Source: an uncultured Caulobacteraceae bacterium (lineage in GTDB: Bacteria; Pseudomonadota; Alphaproteobacteria; Caulobacterales; Caulobacteraceae). Taken from it: a stretch of 33,507 bases of DNA. Below the pieces are notes generated by a model that saw only the letters and a list, made by a program, of their open reading frames with translations, made no database searches and was not told where the DNA came from. A program made the translations under genes and the position numbers. This document shows positions 7,902-16,222 of the stretch, piece after piece. Position 1 is the first letter of the stretch. Every line of letters starts with the position of its first letter. The DNA lies in contig CALAEG010000183.1 in the NCBI GenBank assembly GCA_937890965.1, forward strand, positions 1 to 33,507, given 5' to 3'.

Positions 7902-8447
7902 TCAGCCGATCTTGATCTTGGTGTCGGATTCGAAGGCGTAGTCGGGCAGATAGAGGTTCTGCGGCGCCGGTCCGGCGCGGATGCGGCCCGAGGTGTCATA
8001 GACCGAGCCGTGGCACGGGCAGAGCCAGCCGCCGTAAGGCCCCTGGCCGAAGTTCGGCACGCAGCCGAGGTGGGTGCAGACGCCGATCACCACCAGCCAC
8101 TGCGGCTTGCCGGGCTTGTGGCGCGAGGCGTCGGTGGCCGGGTCGCGCAGATTGGCGTGGTCGCCCGCGACCGCGTCGGCGATCTCTTTCGGCGTGCGAT
8201 AGCGCACGAAGACCGGCTTGGAGCGCCACTTGACCACCACCTGTTGGCCTTGCTGCACCTTGGTCAGGTCGAATTCGATGGAGGAAAGGGCCAGCGTGTC
8301 GCTTGACGGGTTCATCTGGTCGATGAACGGCCACGCGATCGCCGCCACCCCGCCAACGCCGGCCGCGACGGTGGCGATGACGATGAAGTCGCGCCGGCTG
8401 GGATCGTCCCCGCCGTGATTCTCGGGACTGGCTGCGGTATCGGCCAA
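7902..8447 (-). CDS. petA: Rieske iron-sulfur subunit of the ubiquinol-cytochrome c reductase
   Basis: This subunit carries the 2Fe-2S cluster of complex III. The cluster ligands are in CTHLGC (124-129) and CPCHGS (143-148). A twin-arginine segment SRRDF (17-21) precedes the single membrane helix, as expected for Tat-dependent insertion of Rieske proteins. The frame is open to 8558 but has no family similarity before residue 1 as given here. I choose the TTG at 8447, preceded by a purine-rich AAGGGTGAG, which gives a 181-residue protein beginning MADTAASPE. No ATG or GTG fits the family length better; the nearby GTG (at about 8458) is out of frame. It is first gene of the petABC operon; the 192-base gap before trmL must hold the promoter. 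Confidence 0.93.
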   Translation of the reverse strand: MADTAASPENHGGDDPSRRDFIVIATVAAGVGGVAAIAWPFIDQMNPSSDTLALSSIEFDLTKVQQGQQVVVKWRSKPVFVRYRTPKEIADAVAGDHANLRDPATDASRHKPGKPQWLVVIGVCTHLGCVPNFGQGPYGGWLCPCHGSVYDTSGRIRAGPAPQNLYLPDYAFESDTKIKIG

Positions 8448-8639
8448 CTTGAACTCACCCTTCGCTTCGCCGGCCGAACCAAGGCGCCCGACACGTCTGA
8501 CGATCTCGACCTTGCGCAGGCCGCCTGCCACAACACGCGGACTGCAAGGCGTAGGCAACCGGGCATCAACGCTCCGCCCGATTCACCGCCGCCCGCGAGT
8601 CGCCTTGCCCCGCCAACGTCTTGTGCTGGATCGCTTAGA
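8448..8639. promoter_or_regulatory. Divergent promoter region of petABC and trmL
   Basis: This 192-base gap separates the oppositely directed petA and trmL genes, so promoters for both must lie here. I could not pick a convincing -35/-10 pair for either. One GANTC (CcrM methylation site) falls at 8580-8584 and another just inside petA at 8417-8421. The Rieske frame stays open across part of it, which is a GC-rich artefact and not coding evidence. Confidence 0.4.
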
Positions 8640-9104
8640 ATGCGCCTCGCTCTTTTTCAACCAGACATTCCGCAAAACCTTGGCGGCGCCATACGACTGA
8701 GCGCCTGTATGGGCGCGGCGCTCGAAATTATCGAGCCTTGCGGCTTTCCGCTGCCGGACCGTTCGCTCAAGCGGGCGGCGCTTGACTATGGCGGCCATGC
8801 CGAGGTGATCCGGCATGGTTCCTGGACGGATTTCCTTGCGCACGAGGCTCGCAAAGGCGGCCGCCTGCTCCTTTTCACCACCCGCGGCGCAAGGCCGTTC
8901 ACCGATTTCGCCTATCGGCCCGGAGACACCCTGCTGTTCGGTCGCGAAAGCGCCGGCGTTCCCGACGAGGTCCACGCCGCCGCCAACGCCCGCCTGCTCA
9001 TTCCCATGCAGGCCGGGATGCGCTCGCTGAACGTGGTCGCGGCCGCCGCCATGGCGCTCGGTGAGGGCTTAAGACAGACGAATGGCTTTCCCAGCCCGGC
9101 CTAA
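8640..9104 (+). CDS. trmL: tRNA (cytidine(34)-2'-O)-methyltransferase
   Basis: TrmL is a SPOUT-class methyltransferase that 2'-O-methylates the wobble base of certain leucine tRNAs. The 154-residue length is typical. It begins MRLALFQPDIPQNLGG (motif 1), has LLFGRESAGVP (motif 2) and the knot-forming MRSLNVVAAAAMALGE (motif 3). The frame is open upstream to 8415, but the homology and the ATG at 8640 set the start. hemF follows after 18 bases on the same strand, so the two are probably co-transcribed. Confidence 0.93.
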   Translation: MRLALFQPDIPQNLGGAIRLSACMGAALEIIEPCGFPLPDRSLKRAALDYGGHAEVIRHGSWTDFLAHEARKGGRLLLFTTRGARPFTDFAYRPGDTLLFGRESAGVPDEVHAAANARLLIPMQAGMRSLNVVAAAAMALGEGLRQTNGFPSPA

Positions 9105-9122
9105 GCGATGTAGTTGGCCGCC

Positions 9123-10001
9123 ATGACCGAGCTCTCCGCCGAGATCGAAGATCGCAGGACCCGCGCCAAGGTCTGGTTCGAGTCGCTGCGCGACCGCATC
9201 GTCGCCGAGTTGGAGCTGCTGGAGGACGAGGCGCCTTACGAGCTCTATCCGGAGGGGCCGGGCCAGTTCGACCTGCGCCCCTGGACGCGGGAGACTGGCA
9301 TAGGCGGCGGGACCGGCGGCTTCCTGACCGGCCGCTTCTTCGAAAAAGGTGGCGTGCACACCTCCGCCGCCAATGGCCGCTTCACCCCGGAAATGGCCGC
9401 GACCATGCCGGGCGCCGACCAGGACCCCACTTACGTCTCGGCCTCGATCAGCCTGATCCTCCACCCCCGCTCGCCGCGCGTGCCGGCCGTGCACATGAAC
9501 ACGCGCTTCTTGTCGACGGCGGTCAGCTGGTTCGGCGGCGGAGCCGATCTGACGCCGACTCTGGACGAACAGCGCAGCCAGGACGCGCCGGACGCCGCGG
9601 CCTTCCACGCCGCGATGCGCGCCGCCTGCGACGGCTACGATCCTGAGGCCTATGGCAAGTACAAGGCCTGGTGCGACGAGTACTTCTACCTTCCGCATCG
9701 CAAGGAGCCGCGCGGCGTCGGCGGCATCTTCTACGACCAGCTGAACTCCGGCGACTTCGAGCGCGACTTCGCCTTCACCCGCGCGGTGGGCGAGGCCTTC
9801 CTCGACGTCTATCCCCGCATCGCCCGCCACCGGATGAGCGAACCCTGGACCGAGGACGATCGCGAGGAGCAGCTCATTCGCCGCGGCCGCTATGTCGAGT
9901 TCAACCTGCTTTACGACCGCGGCACCATGTTCGGCCTTCGCCAAGGCGCCAACATCGAGACCATGCTCTCCTCGATGCCGCCGATGGTGCGCTGGCCTTA
10001 A
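9123..10001 (+). CDS. hemF: Oxygen-dependent coproporphyrinogen III oxidase
   Basis: HemF decarboxylates coproporphyrinogen III to protoporphyrinogen IX in haem synthesis, using O2; this fits the neighbouring cytochrome bc1 genes. The 292-residue protein shows the family segments GGGTGGFL, VHMNTRF, and the signature WFGGGADLTP, followed by YLPHRKEPRGVGGIFYD and EFNLLYDRGTMFGL. A TTG at 9114 directly after a stop codon is in frame, but the ATG at 9123 is the better start. Its stop overlaps the stop of the convergent aldo/keto reductase in TTAA (9998-10001). Confidence 0.96.
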   Translation: MTELSAEIEDRRTRAKVWFESLRDRIVAELELLEDEAPYELYPEGPGQFDLRPWTRETGIGGGTGGFLTGRFFEKGGVHTSAANGRFTPEMAATMPGADQDPTYVSASISLILHPRSPRVPAVHMNTRFLSTAVSWFGGGADLTPTLDEQRSQDAPDAAAFHAAMRAACDGYDPEAYGKYKAWCDEYFYLPHRKEPRGVGGIFYDQLNSGDFERDFAFTRAVGEAFLDVYPRIARHRMSEPWTEDDREEQLIRRGRYVEFNLLYDRGTMFGLRQGANIETMLSSMPPMVRWP

Positions 10002-11050
10002 GCCTTCGCTGGCGTGAACGCCCTTGGCCGGCGGGCGCCGCCCTGCCTGGCGAACATCCAGCCGGGATATTCGGACGGGATGGCGCTGACCTCGTCCAGC
10101 CTGGCGATCTCCTCGGCGCTCAAGGTCAGATCGACCGCGGCCAGGTTGTCGTCCAGCTGTTCGAGGGTCTTGGCGCCGATGATCACGCTCATCACATGCG
10201 GCTTCGCGAGCAGCCAGGCCAGGGCCACCCGCGCCACAGAGACCTCGTGGGCCTTGCCGATCTCGCGCATGGCCGCCACCACCGGCCAGGCCCGGTCCTT
10301 ATCCACCGGCGGGAAGTCGAAGGCGACGCGGCGCGCGCCCTCGGGCGTATTGGCGCCGGGACCGAACTTGCCGGAAAGCAGGCCGCCGGCCAGGGGCGAC
10401 CAGACCATCAGGCCAAGCTTCTCCTCGCTGAGCATAGGGACCAGCTCGCGCTCGAGCTCGCGGCCGGCGATGGAATAATAGGCCTGCAGGGTCTCGAAGC
10501 GCGCATAGCCCTTGGCCTCGCTGCGTCCCAGGGCCTTGGCGATCTTCCAGGCCGCCCAGTTGGAGACGCCGATATAGCGCACCAGGCCCTGGCGGGTCAG
10601 GTCGTCAAGCGCGCGCAGGGTCTCGTCGATCGGCGTGACCGTGTCGTTGCCGTGGATCTGATAGAGGTCGATATGGTCGACCTGCAGGCGCTCCAGGCTG
10701 CCGTGAACCGAGTCCATGATGTGGCCGCGCGAGGCGGCCTTGTCGTTGGGGCCTGGCCCCATCTCGCCGAAGACCTTGGTGGCGATCACCACGTCCTTGC
10801 GGGCCGTGCCCAGGTTCTTGAAGGCCTGGCCCAGCAGGCGTTCGGACTGGCCGAAGGAATAGACGTCGGCGGTGTCGAAGAAATTCACCCCCGCGGCGAT
10901 GGACCGGCCGACGATGGCGTCCACCTCGGCCTGGCCAAGGCCGCCAATGGCCTTCCAGATGCCGGCCTCGGCATTGCCACCGAAGGTCATCGCCCCCAGG
11001 CAGATTTCCGAGACGAACAGGCCCGTTTTGCCGAGCTGATTGTACTTCAT
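9998..11050 (-). CDS. Aldo/keto reductase (copy 1)
   Basis: This is a 350-residue NADPH-dependent TIM-barrel oxidoreductase. The catalytic tetrad is visible as Asp59, Tyr64, Lys92 and His133 (FFDTADVY, IATKVF, YQIHG). The C-terminal part has the usual cofactor-binding segment VIIGAKTLEQLDDNLAA. It resembles the YajO/Kv-beta-like bacterial branch of aldo/keto reductases; the substrate is unknown. A clear GAGGAG Shine-Dalgarno precedes the ATG. It follows a second aldo/keto reductase by 78 bases in the same direction, and both start MKY and share the same organisation. Confidence 0.9.
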   Translation of the reverse strand: MKYNQLGKTGLFVSEICLGAMTFGGNAEAGIWKAIGGLGQAEVDAIVGRSIAAGVNFFDTADVYSFGQSERLLGQAFKNLGTARKDVVIATKVFGEMGPGPNDKAASRGHIMDSVHGSLERLQVDHIDLYQIHGNDTVTPIDETLRALDDLTRQGLVRYIGVSNWAAWKIAKALGRSEAKGYARFETLQAYYSIAGRELERELVPMLSEEKLGLMVWSPLAGGLLSGKFGPGANTPEGARRVAFDFPPVDKDRAWPVVAAMREIGKAHEVSVARVALAWLLAKPHVMSVIIGAKTLEQLDDNLAAVDLTLSAEEIARLDEVSAIPSEYPGWMFARQGGARRPRAFTPAKA

Positions 11051-11128
11051 GAAGCGCTCCTCAGAATTCGAACCATATGGGCGCCGCGTCGGGCTGGCGA
11101 AAGACGCCGGTCGACGAAGCGCTGGTGA

Positions 11129-12079
11129 TCAACTCGCGCCCTGCAGGCCCGCGACCAGCTCTTCGGCCTTTTTGAACAGGGCCGGATCGACAACCGCGCC
11201 CGAGGCCGCAGCGTTCTCGTCGAGCTGTTCGGGGCGGCTGGCGCCGACGATGGCCGAGGCGACATTCGGCTCGCGCAGCACCCAGGCCAGGGAAAACTGC
11301 CCGAGCGTCAGCCCGGCCTCGGCGGCGATGGGTTTCAGCTGCTGAACCCGCTCCAGCACCGGCTTTTCCATCCAGCGGGCGATCGCCGAACCCATGGTAT
11401 CGGAGGTGGCGCGGGTGCCGGCCGGCGGCGGCGAATTCGGATCGTACTTGCCGGTAAGGACCCCTTGCGCCAACGGCGACCAGACGATCTGCGACACGCC
11501 ATTGGCGGCGCAGATGGGGATGACTCTCCGCTCCGGACGACGCCAAAGCAGCGAATATTGCGGCTGGCTGGATACAAACCGCTCGACGCCGGGAATGGCG
11601 AAGGCCGCCTCGATCTGTTCCGGCGACCATTCGGAAAAGCCGATCCAGCGCACCTTGCCGGCGCGCACGATCTCCGACAGCGCCTGCATGGTCTCTTCCA
11701 GCGGCGTGTCGGGATCGTAGCGGTGGCACTGATAGAGGTCGACATAGTCGGTGCGCAGTCGCTGCAGCGAGGCGTCGATCTGCTTGAATACCTGGGCGCG
11801 GGAGAGGCCCCTGTCGGTATCGCTCATCGGCACGAACAGCTTGGTGGCCAGCACGTAGCTGTCACGCGGGCGTTTCGCCAGCGACTCGCCCAATACCGTT
11901 TCCGCGGCGCCGCGCCCATAAGCGTTGGCGGTGTCGATGAAGTTGATGCCTAAGTCGAAGGCCCGATCCAGACAGGCGCGGGCCTTGTCCGCCTCGACGC
12001 CCACCCCGTAGGTGAGCCATGATCCGAGCGAGATTTCCGAGATCTTGAGGTCGCTGGCGCCGAGTTTGCGGTACTTCAT
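11129..12079 (-). CDS. Aldo/keto reductase (copy 2)
   Basis: This 316-residue aldo/keto reductase has catalytic residues Asp49, Tyr54, Lys80 and His119 (FIDTANAYGRGAAE, LATKLF, YQCHRYD) and the cofactor segment SAIVGASRPEQLDENAAA. It looks closest to the potassium-channel beta-subunit-like (Kv-beta) bacterial aldo/keto reductases. A strong AGGAGG lies upstream. It is the upstream member of a tandem pair but differs a good deal in sequence from copy 1, so different substrates are likely. A hairpin at 12124-12151 separates it from the CCA gene upstream. Confidence 0.9.
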   Translation of the reverse strand: MKYRKLGASDLKISEISLGSWLTYGVGVEADKARACLDRAFDLGINFIDTANAYGRGAAETVLGESLAKRPRDSYVLATKLFVPMSDTDRGLSRAQVFKQIDASLQRLRTDYVDLYQCHRYDPDTPLEETMQALSEIVRAGKVRWIGFSEWSPEQIEAAFAIPGVERFVSSQPQYSLLWRRPERRVIPICAANGVSQIVWSPLAQGVLTGKYDPNSPPPAGTRATSDTMGSAIARWMEKPVLERVQQLKPIAAEAGLTLGQFSLAWVLREPNVASAIVGASRPEQLDENAAASGAVVDPALFKKAEELVAGLQGAS

Positions 12080-12123
12080 GTCCTATCGTTCCTCCTGAAC
12101 GGTCGCTGACGTTTCTCATTGAA

Positions 12124-12151
12124 GACGGCGCGGCTTTAAGGCGGCGCCGTC
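12124..12151 (-). terminator. Hairpin downstream of the CCA-transferase gene
   Basis: GACGGCGC (12124-12131) and GCGCCGTC (12144-12151) pair perfectly (8 bp) around a 12-base loop. It lies about 95 bases past the stop of the CCA gene and before the aldo/keto reductase start, so on the minus strand it would be in the right place for a transcription terminator. The sequence after it (TTCAATG) has no real T-run, so it may work poorly or only as a stem. Confidence 0.35.
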
Positions 12152-12246
12152 ACCCAGGGACCGGCGATGTCGTGCATGCGGTCAATGGCGTTTGAGGGTT
12201 TGTATTGGCCATGTCGGCGTTAGGAAGTCCATCTGCATATCGCGGC

Positions 12247-13500
12247 TCAATAGGCCATGCCCTGGGCGACCGACTTCAGCCGCTCGACGATGGAAAGCTT
12301 GTCGTCGATGAAGTCCTGGTCGATCCACCAGGCCTCGATCTCGCGCATCACCTCACCGACCATGGGGCCTTCGGGCACGCCGGCGGCCATCACTTCCTGG
12401 CCGGTCAAGGGGAAGGTCGGTCTTGGCCAGCTTTGCGCCATGGGCAGCAGCGCGCGCCACTGCATGGCCGCGGCGTTGCGGTCGGACCCCGCCCAGCCCA
12501 GCATCAGCCGGTCGCAGAAGGCGTCGATGCCCAGCTGGTAGACCGCCCGCCTGGCCTCGCGCGGGCTGAGCCAGGAGACCAGCCGGGGCTCGACGCCCAA
12601 GGCCGCGACCAGCCGGTCGCGCTGGACGTTGGATAGGCGCAGCCGCTCAGCCGTGGCCAGGCCGGCGGCCGGATCGTCGGGCAACAGCGCCGCCAGCCTG
12701 AGCAGCGGGTCGCACTGGAAGAGGTCGGACTCGATCTCGACCAGATGCTCGAACCGCGCCAGCCCATGGGCCTGCGGGACCACCAGCGACAGGATGCCGG
12801 TGGCGGCCATCAGGCGCATGGCCGGCCTGGGATCGTCGGCGGCCAGCAGCCGCAGCAGTTCCTTGGCGATGCGCTCGGCCGAAAGGCTGATCAGGCTGCC
12901 CTTCATCCGCTCGCAAGCGGCCAGGGCGTCGGCGTCGGGCTCGCCCTGGCCGTACCAGGCCAGGAAGCGGAAGAAGCGCAGGATACGCAGCCCATCCTCG
13001 CGGATGCGGGTCTCCGGATCGCCGACAAAGACGATGCGGCCGGCCCGGGCGTCGGCCTCGCCTTGGCCGGTCGGATCGAACAGACGCCCGTCGGCGTCGG
13101 CATAGAGGGCGTTCAGGCGGAAATCGCGCCGGGCGGCGTCCTCGGCCCAATCGTCGGTATAGGCCACCACGGCATGGCGCCCGTCGGTCTCGACGTCGCG
13201 GCGCAGCGTGGTGATCTCGAACGGCTTGCCGCTGGAGACGGCGGTCACCGTTCCGAACTCGACGCCGGTCGGGACCGCCTTCAGGCTTGCCGCCTTCAGC
13301 GTCGCCGTCACCCGGTCGGGGGTCAGGGTGGTGGCGATGTCGATGTCGGCGACGGGGCGGCCGATCACGGCGTTGCGTACGCAGCCGCCGACAAAGCGCG
13401 CGCAATCGGCGCCGCCGGCCGCCTCCAGCGCCGCCATCACCGCGCGGGTTTCCGCCGCCTTCATCCAGGGCTTCACACCGATATTGGTTTCGCTGCTCAT
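12247..13500 (-). CDS. cca: CCA tRNA nucleotidyltransferase
   Basis: This class II nucleotidyltransferase adds or repairs the 3' CCA end of tRNAs. The 417-residue protein begins with the head-domain motif FVGGCVRNAVIGR (GG at 38-39) and the metal-binding pair Asp52 and Asp54 (DIDIA). Next come the RRDFRLNALYAD segment and LRFFRFLAWYG in the neck and body region. No HD phosphohydrolase domain is visible. Its ATG overlaps the stop of the NUDIX gene (ATGA, 13497-13500), so translation is probably coupled. The DUF1285-NUDIX-CCA order is, to my knowledge, conserved in many alphaproteobacteria. Confidence 0.93.
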   Translation of the reverse strand: MSSETNIGVKPWMKAAETRAVMAALEAAGGADCARFVGGCVRNAVIGRPVADIDIATTLTPDRVTATLKAASLKAVPTGVEFGTVTAVSSGKPFEITTLRRDVETDGRHAVVAYTDDWAEDAARRDFRLNALYADADGRLFDPTGQGEADARAGRIVFVGDPETRIREDGLRILRFFRFLAWYGQGEPDADALAACERMKGSLISLSAERIAKELLRLLAADDPRPAMRLMAATGILSLVVPQAHGLARFEHLVEIESDLFQCDPLLRLAALLPDDPAAGLATAERLRLSNVQRDRLVAALGVEPRLVSWLSPREARRAVYQLGIDAFCDRLMLGWAGSDRNAAAMQWRALLPMAQSWPRPTFPLTGQEVMAAGVPEGPMVGEVMREIEAWWIDQDFIDDKLSIVERLKSVAQGMAY

Positions 13501-14135
13501 ACGCTCGCCGCCGCCTCGCCATAAAGGCGTTCGTAGAGCACCCGCACCATGCCCGCCGTCGCGCCCCAGATCACCCGATCCTCATAGGACATGGCGTAGA
13601 AATAGCGGCGCAGGCCGTCGGCCTGCTCACGAAACTGCCGCTCGTGATTGCCGGGCTCCATCAGGAAGGCGAAGGGCACCTCAAAGACGTCGGCGACCTC
13701 GTCCGGATTGGGCGTCAGGTGGAAGCCTGGACGCACGAAGCCGACCACCGGGGTGATGTCGTAGCCGGTGCGGGTCTGGTAGGTGGACGACAGGCCGGCC
13801 ACCGTGACGAAGGACGAGTCCAGGCCGATCTCCTCATGCGCCTCGCGCAGCGCCGTGACCCAGGGCGTCTCGCCGGGGTCGGAACGGCCGCCGGGAAAGG
13901 CGATCTGGCCGGTATGGGCGCGCAGCGTGTCGGAGCGGCGCGTCAAGACCACCGTCACCCCGGCCTCATGCTCGACCAGCGGCACCAGCACCGCGGCCGG
14001 GTTCAGCACCACGCCGTCCACGCGCGCGTCGGGGTTCAGGTCGAAATCGGAGGTGGCCGGCGGCTTGTCGGGATCGTAGCTGTCGAGCGGGTCGAGACGG
14101 CCGATGATCCATTCCCGCATCTGCGCGGGCGTCAT
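13497..14135 (-). CDS. NUDIX hydrolase, CoA pyrophosphatase type
   Basis: The 212-residue protein carries the full Nudix box GGRSDPGETPWVTALREAHEEIGL, where the REAHEEIG core binds the catalytic metal. It is preceded by VVLTRRSDTLRAHTGQIAFPGG, which fits the CoA-pyrophosphatase (NudL/YeaB-like) signature. Such enzymes split CoA or its oxidised forms to phosphopantetheine and 3',5'-ADP. Both ends overlap neighbours by ATGA: with DUF1285 upstream (14132-14135) and cca downstream. Substrate assignment is by family, not shown here. Confidence 0.87.
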   Translation of the reverse strand: MTPAQMREWIIGRLDPLDSYDPDKPPATSDFDLNPDARVDGVVLNPAAVLVPLVEHEAGVTVVLTRRSDTLRAHTGQIAFPGGRSDPGETPWVTALREAHEEIGLDSSFVTVAGLSSTYQTRTGYDITPVVGFVRPGFHLTPNPDEVADVFEVPFAFLMEPGNHERQFREQADGLRRYFYAMSYEDRVIWGATAGMVRVLYERLYGEAAASV

Positions 14136-14707
14136 GAGCTGTGCGCCCGGGTCGGCCCGACCGGAAACCAGACGCCGTGCGACTGGACAGACATCGCTGT
14201 CCCCGCCCCGGTCTCATGCTCCTCGGCCATCTCGGCCAGTTCGTAGAAGACCGGACGCGCAATCAGAGCCTCGAGGCCGCGGCGGACATGCAGATAGGGC
14301 CGGGGCTCATCGGTCTCCGCGTCCATCTCGACGCGGATCGCATTGTCCGGCCCGGCCTCGACCACGTCGCCGACATTGGTCAGGAACCGCAACACCCCAT
14401 CGTCGGCATCGACCCGCACGGCGATGAAGGGCGCGTCCTCCACCGTGATCTTCATCTTCTCCACCGGCGTCACCAGGTGGAAACCGTCCGGATCCTTGCG
14501 CAGCACGGTCGAGAACAGCCGCACCAGGGCCTCGCGGCCGATCGGCGTGCCCTCGTGGAACCACAGGCCATCACGCTTGATGACGATATCGATCTCGCCG
14601 CAGTGCTCGGGATGCCACAGATGCACGGGCGGCAGGCCGCGGCCCGGCGCCTGGGTCTTCGCCGCGGCGATGACGCCGTCGAGGCCCGCGGGTGTGGTTT
14701 CAGTCAT
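14132..14707 (-). CDS. DUF1285 domain-containing protein
   Basis: This 191-residue protein matches the DUF1285 family in layout: PPVHLWHPEHCGEIDIVIKRDGLWFHEGTPIGR near the N-terminus, then KDPDGFHLVTPVEKMKITVEDAPFIAV and the C-terminal YLHVRRGLEALIARPVFYELAE. The function is not known. Family members are small, soluble, mostly beta proteins, and structural work suggests a ligand-binding role. Its fixed place ahead of the CoA-pyrophosphatase and CCA genes, with an ATGA overlap, suggests a linked housekeeping job. Confidence 0.85.
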   Translation of the reverse strand: MTETTPAGLDGVIAAAKTQAPGRGLPPVHLWHPEHCGEIDIVIKRDGLWFHEGTPIGREALVRLFSTVLRKDPDGFHLVTPVEKMKITVEDAPFIAVRVDADDGVLRFLTNVGDVVEAGPDNAIRVEMDAETDEPRPYLHVRRGLEALIARPVFYELAEMAEEHETGAGTAMSVQSHGVWFPVGPTRAHSS

Positions 14708-14755
14708 ATGGCGAAGGTAGGCCCTGGCCCCCTCGCCCTCAACCCATCCCCGGCG

Positions 14756-15445
14756 TCACCCGCCGTTCAGGCTGGGCCGGAAGTCGCCTCGGCCGTTCGG
14801 GGTGAAGTCCAGCACGCCCCACAGCGGCCAGATCAGGTCGACGTGGCGCGGGTCCTGGCCGGGATCGCGCGGTGCGAAGGCCAGCTCCGTGGCATAGCTG
14901 TGGCGGATGACCCCGGCCTTGCGGCTGAAGACGTTCAGGATCGGCCACTGATCGCCGGCGGCGTCCTCGCCGTGATAGTCGGGATTGTAGCTGTTCGAGG
15001 CCGAGGACAGCAGACGCAGGTCGCGCCAGCCCCGTTCCGCCGCGAAGGCGCGGATCCGGGTGATCGGCGAGCGCGCGATGACCACCAGACTGGCATTTCG
15101 GCCGATCGGGACGGCCGCGCCGTCCAGGCTGTCCAGCATGGAGGTGCAGGACGGGCAGGCGTGCTGCATCCTGGGTCCATACATGAAGCTGTAGGCCACC
15201 AGCGTGTCGTGGCCGCCGAACAGGTCCGACATGCGGACGGGTCTGGCCTCGTCGCCTTCCTCGAAGACGTAGTCCTCGGCCACCTCGCCGCCGGGCGGCA
15301 GCGCGCGCCTCTGCGCCGCGACAGCCTCGATCTGGCGACGCAGCGCCGTCTCGGCCTCGAGCAGATCGTTGCGGGCCTGGCGGTAGGTGGCGCTCTCGTT
15401 CGGAAACCGGCAATCGTGCAGAGCGCGGGTTGCGGTGTCGGTCAT
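14756..15445 (-). CDS. DUF899 family thioredoxin-like protein
   Basis: This is a 229-residue member of the DUF899 (thioredoxin-fold, AhpC/TSA-related) family. The central segment FGGHDTLVAYSFMYGP leads to a Cys97-Pro-Ser-Cys100 redox-type motif, and the C-terminus has the characteristic DLIWPLWGVLDFTPNGRGDF. A charged N-terminal helix (about 20-50) precedes it. Biochemical function is not established for the family; a peroxiredoxin-like or thiol-oxidoreductase role is inference. A GGAG precedes the ATG. It lies 12 bases after the acetyltransferase gene at 15458-15985, so they are probably co-transcribed. Confidence 0.85.
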   Translation of the reverse strand: MTDTATRALHDCRFPNESATYRQARNDLLEAETALRRQIEAVAAQRRALPPGGEVAEDYVFEEGDEARPVRMSDLFGGHDTLVAYSFMYGPRMQHACPSCTSMLDSLDGAAVPIGRNASLVVIARSPITRIRAFAAERGWRDLRLLSSASNSYNPDYHGEDAAGDQWPILNVFSRKAGVIRHSYATELAFAPRDPGQDPRHVDLIWPLWGVLDFTPNGRGDFRPSLNGG

Positions 15446-15457
15446 GGGATGTCTCCG

Positions 15458-15985
15458 TCAGGATCTGTCAGCGGCCTGCACGATACCGGTCAGGACCCCG
15501 GCCGCACCGGGCGCGAGCGCGCGAGACATCACGCGGGCGGGGTCAACCGGACCTGGCATGACTATGCGCCCGGGCGGAACAGCCTGAAACCCCAGCGGCT
15601 CGAAATAGGGCGCGTCCCCGACGAGCAGGATCAGAGCGTGGCCCGCCGCCTCGGCCGCTTCGCAGGCGCGCAGAATCAAGGCCGCGCCCAGGCCCCGGCT
15701 GCGCCACTCCGGCTCGACGGCGAACGGTCCGAGCAGCACCGCCGGCGTGGCGCCGATCCGGATCGGCCACATGCGCACGCAGCCGACCAGGACGCCCTCC
15801 GACCAGGCGACATAGGAGATGTCGAGCAGGGGGTGGTTGTGCTCGCGCAGCCGCTCGGCCGCCTTGACGTATCGCCCAGGGCCGAAGGCGCGTTCGATCA
15901 GCGCATCGACCGCGCCCGCCTCATTCGGCTGTTCGAGGACCAGGGGCGGCAGCGCGCCGTCTGCGGCGGAGGACGAGTCGGTCAT
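15458..15985 (-). CDS. GNAT family N-acetyltransferase (YhbS-like)
   Basis: This 175-residue protein has the acetyl-CoA-binding motif A of GNAT enzymes, LGPFAVEPEWRSRGLGAALI (Q/RxxGxG/A as RSRGLG), and the later GDAPYFEPLGFQAV typical of the YhbS branch. The acceptor substrate is unknown. It begins the minus-strand series leading to DUF899, DUF1285, NUDIX and cca. I see no clear Shine-Dalgarno at the ATG (15985). Confidence 0.82.
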   Translation of the reverse strand: MTDSSSAADGALPPLVLEQPNEAGAVDALIERAFGPGRYVKAAERLREHNHPLLDISYVAWSEGVLVGCVRMWPIRIGATPAVLLGPFAVEPEWRSRGLGAALILRACEAAEAAGHALILLVGDAPYFEPLGFQAVPPGRIVMPGPVDPARVMSRALAPGAAGVLTGIVQAADRS

Positions 15986-16222
15986 GAGGGGGCTTCGCGG
16001 ACAGGACTAAGGGCGATGACATGGACCCTATCCGTGAAACGCCTGCGACGGCGCCAGGAAGGGGGGCTCAGCGGCGGAACGGGGCCCGCATCGATGATCG
16101 CCGACGTCGCATGTCCTTGCCGTTTCCGTTCGCGAAGAAGGCGGCCCGCATAGGGCGCGCGGGCGCGCGCGTCAACGCCAAGCTCACATTGCGGCGCGGC
16201 TCCTCGCACGTTAAGGCCGGCC
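15986..16222. other. Divergent intergenic region
   Basis: This 237-base gap lies between the YhbS-like acetyltransferase (minus) and the MFS transporter (plus). Open frames cross it on both strands but look like GC-rich artefacts: Arg-rich, with no recognisable domain. A GCGCGC-rich self-complementary patch lies around 16157-16171. Promoters for both flanking genes must be here, but I could not assign them. Confidence 0.4.

Noticed and set aside
6625-7941. 438-codon plus-strand frame antisense to cytochrome b
   Set aside because: It mirrors the cytochrome b codons and has a skewed His/Arg/Asp/Gln composition with no domain.
8448-8558. N-terminal extension of the Rieske protein from a start at 8558
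   Set aside because: The added residues have no family similarity and would put the Tat motif too far inside the protein.
9671-11128. 485-codon plus-strand frame over hemF and the aldo/keto reductase
   Set aside because: It runs out of frame with hemF and antisense to the reductase, with no recognisable fold.
14141-16153. 670-codon open frame on the plus strand across DUF1285, DUF899 and an acetyltransferase
   Set aside because: It is antisense to three well-supported genes, rich in Arg, Gly, Ala and His, and has no recognisable domain. Long empty frames are normal in GC-rich DNA.
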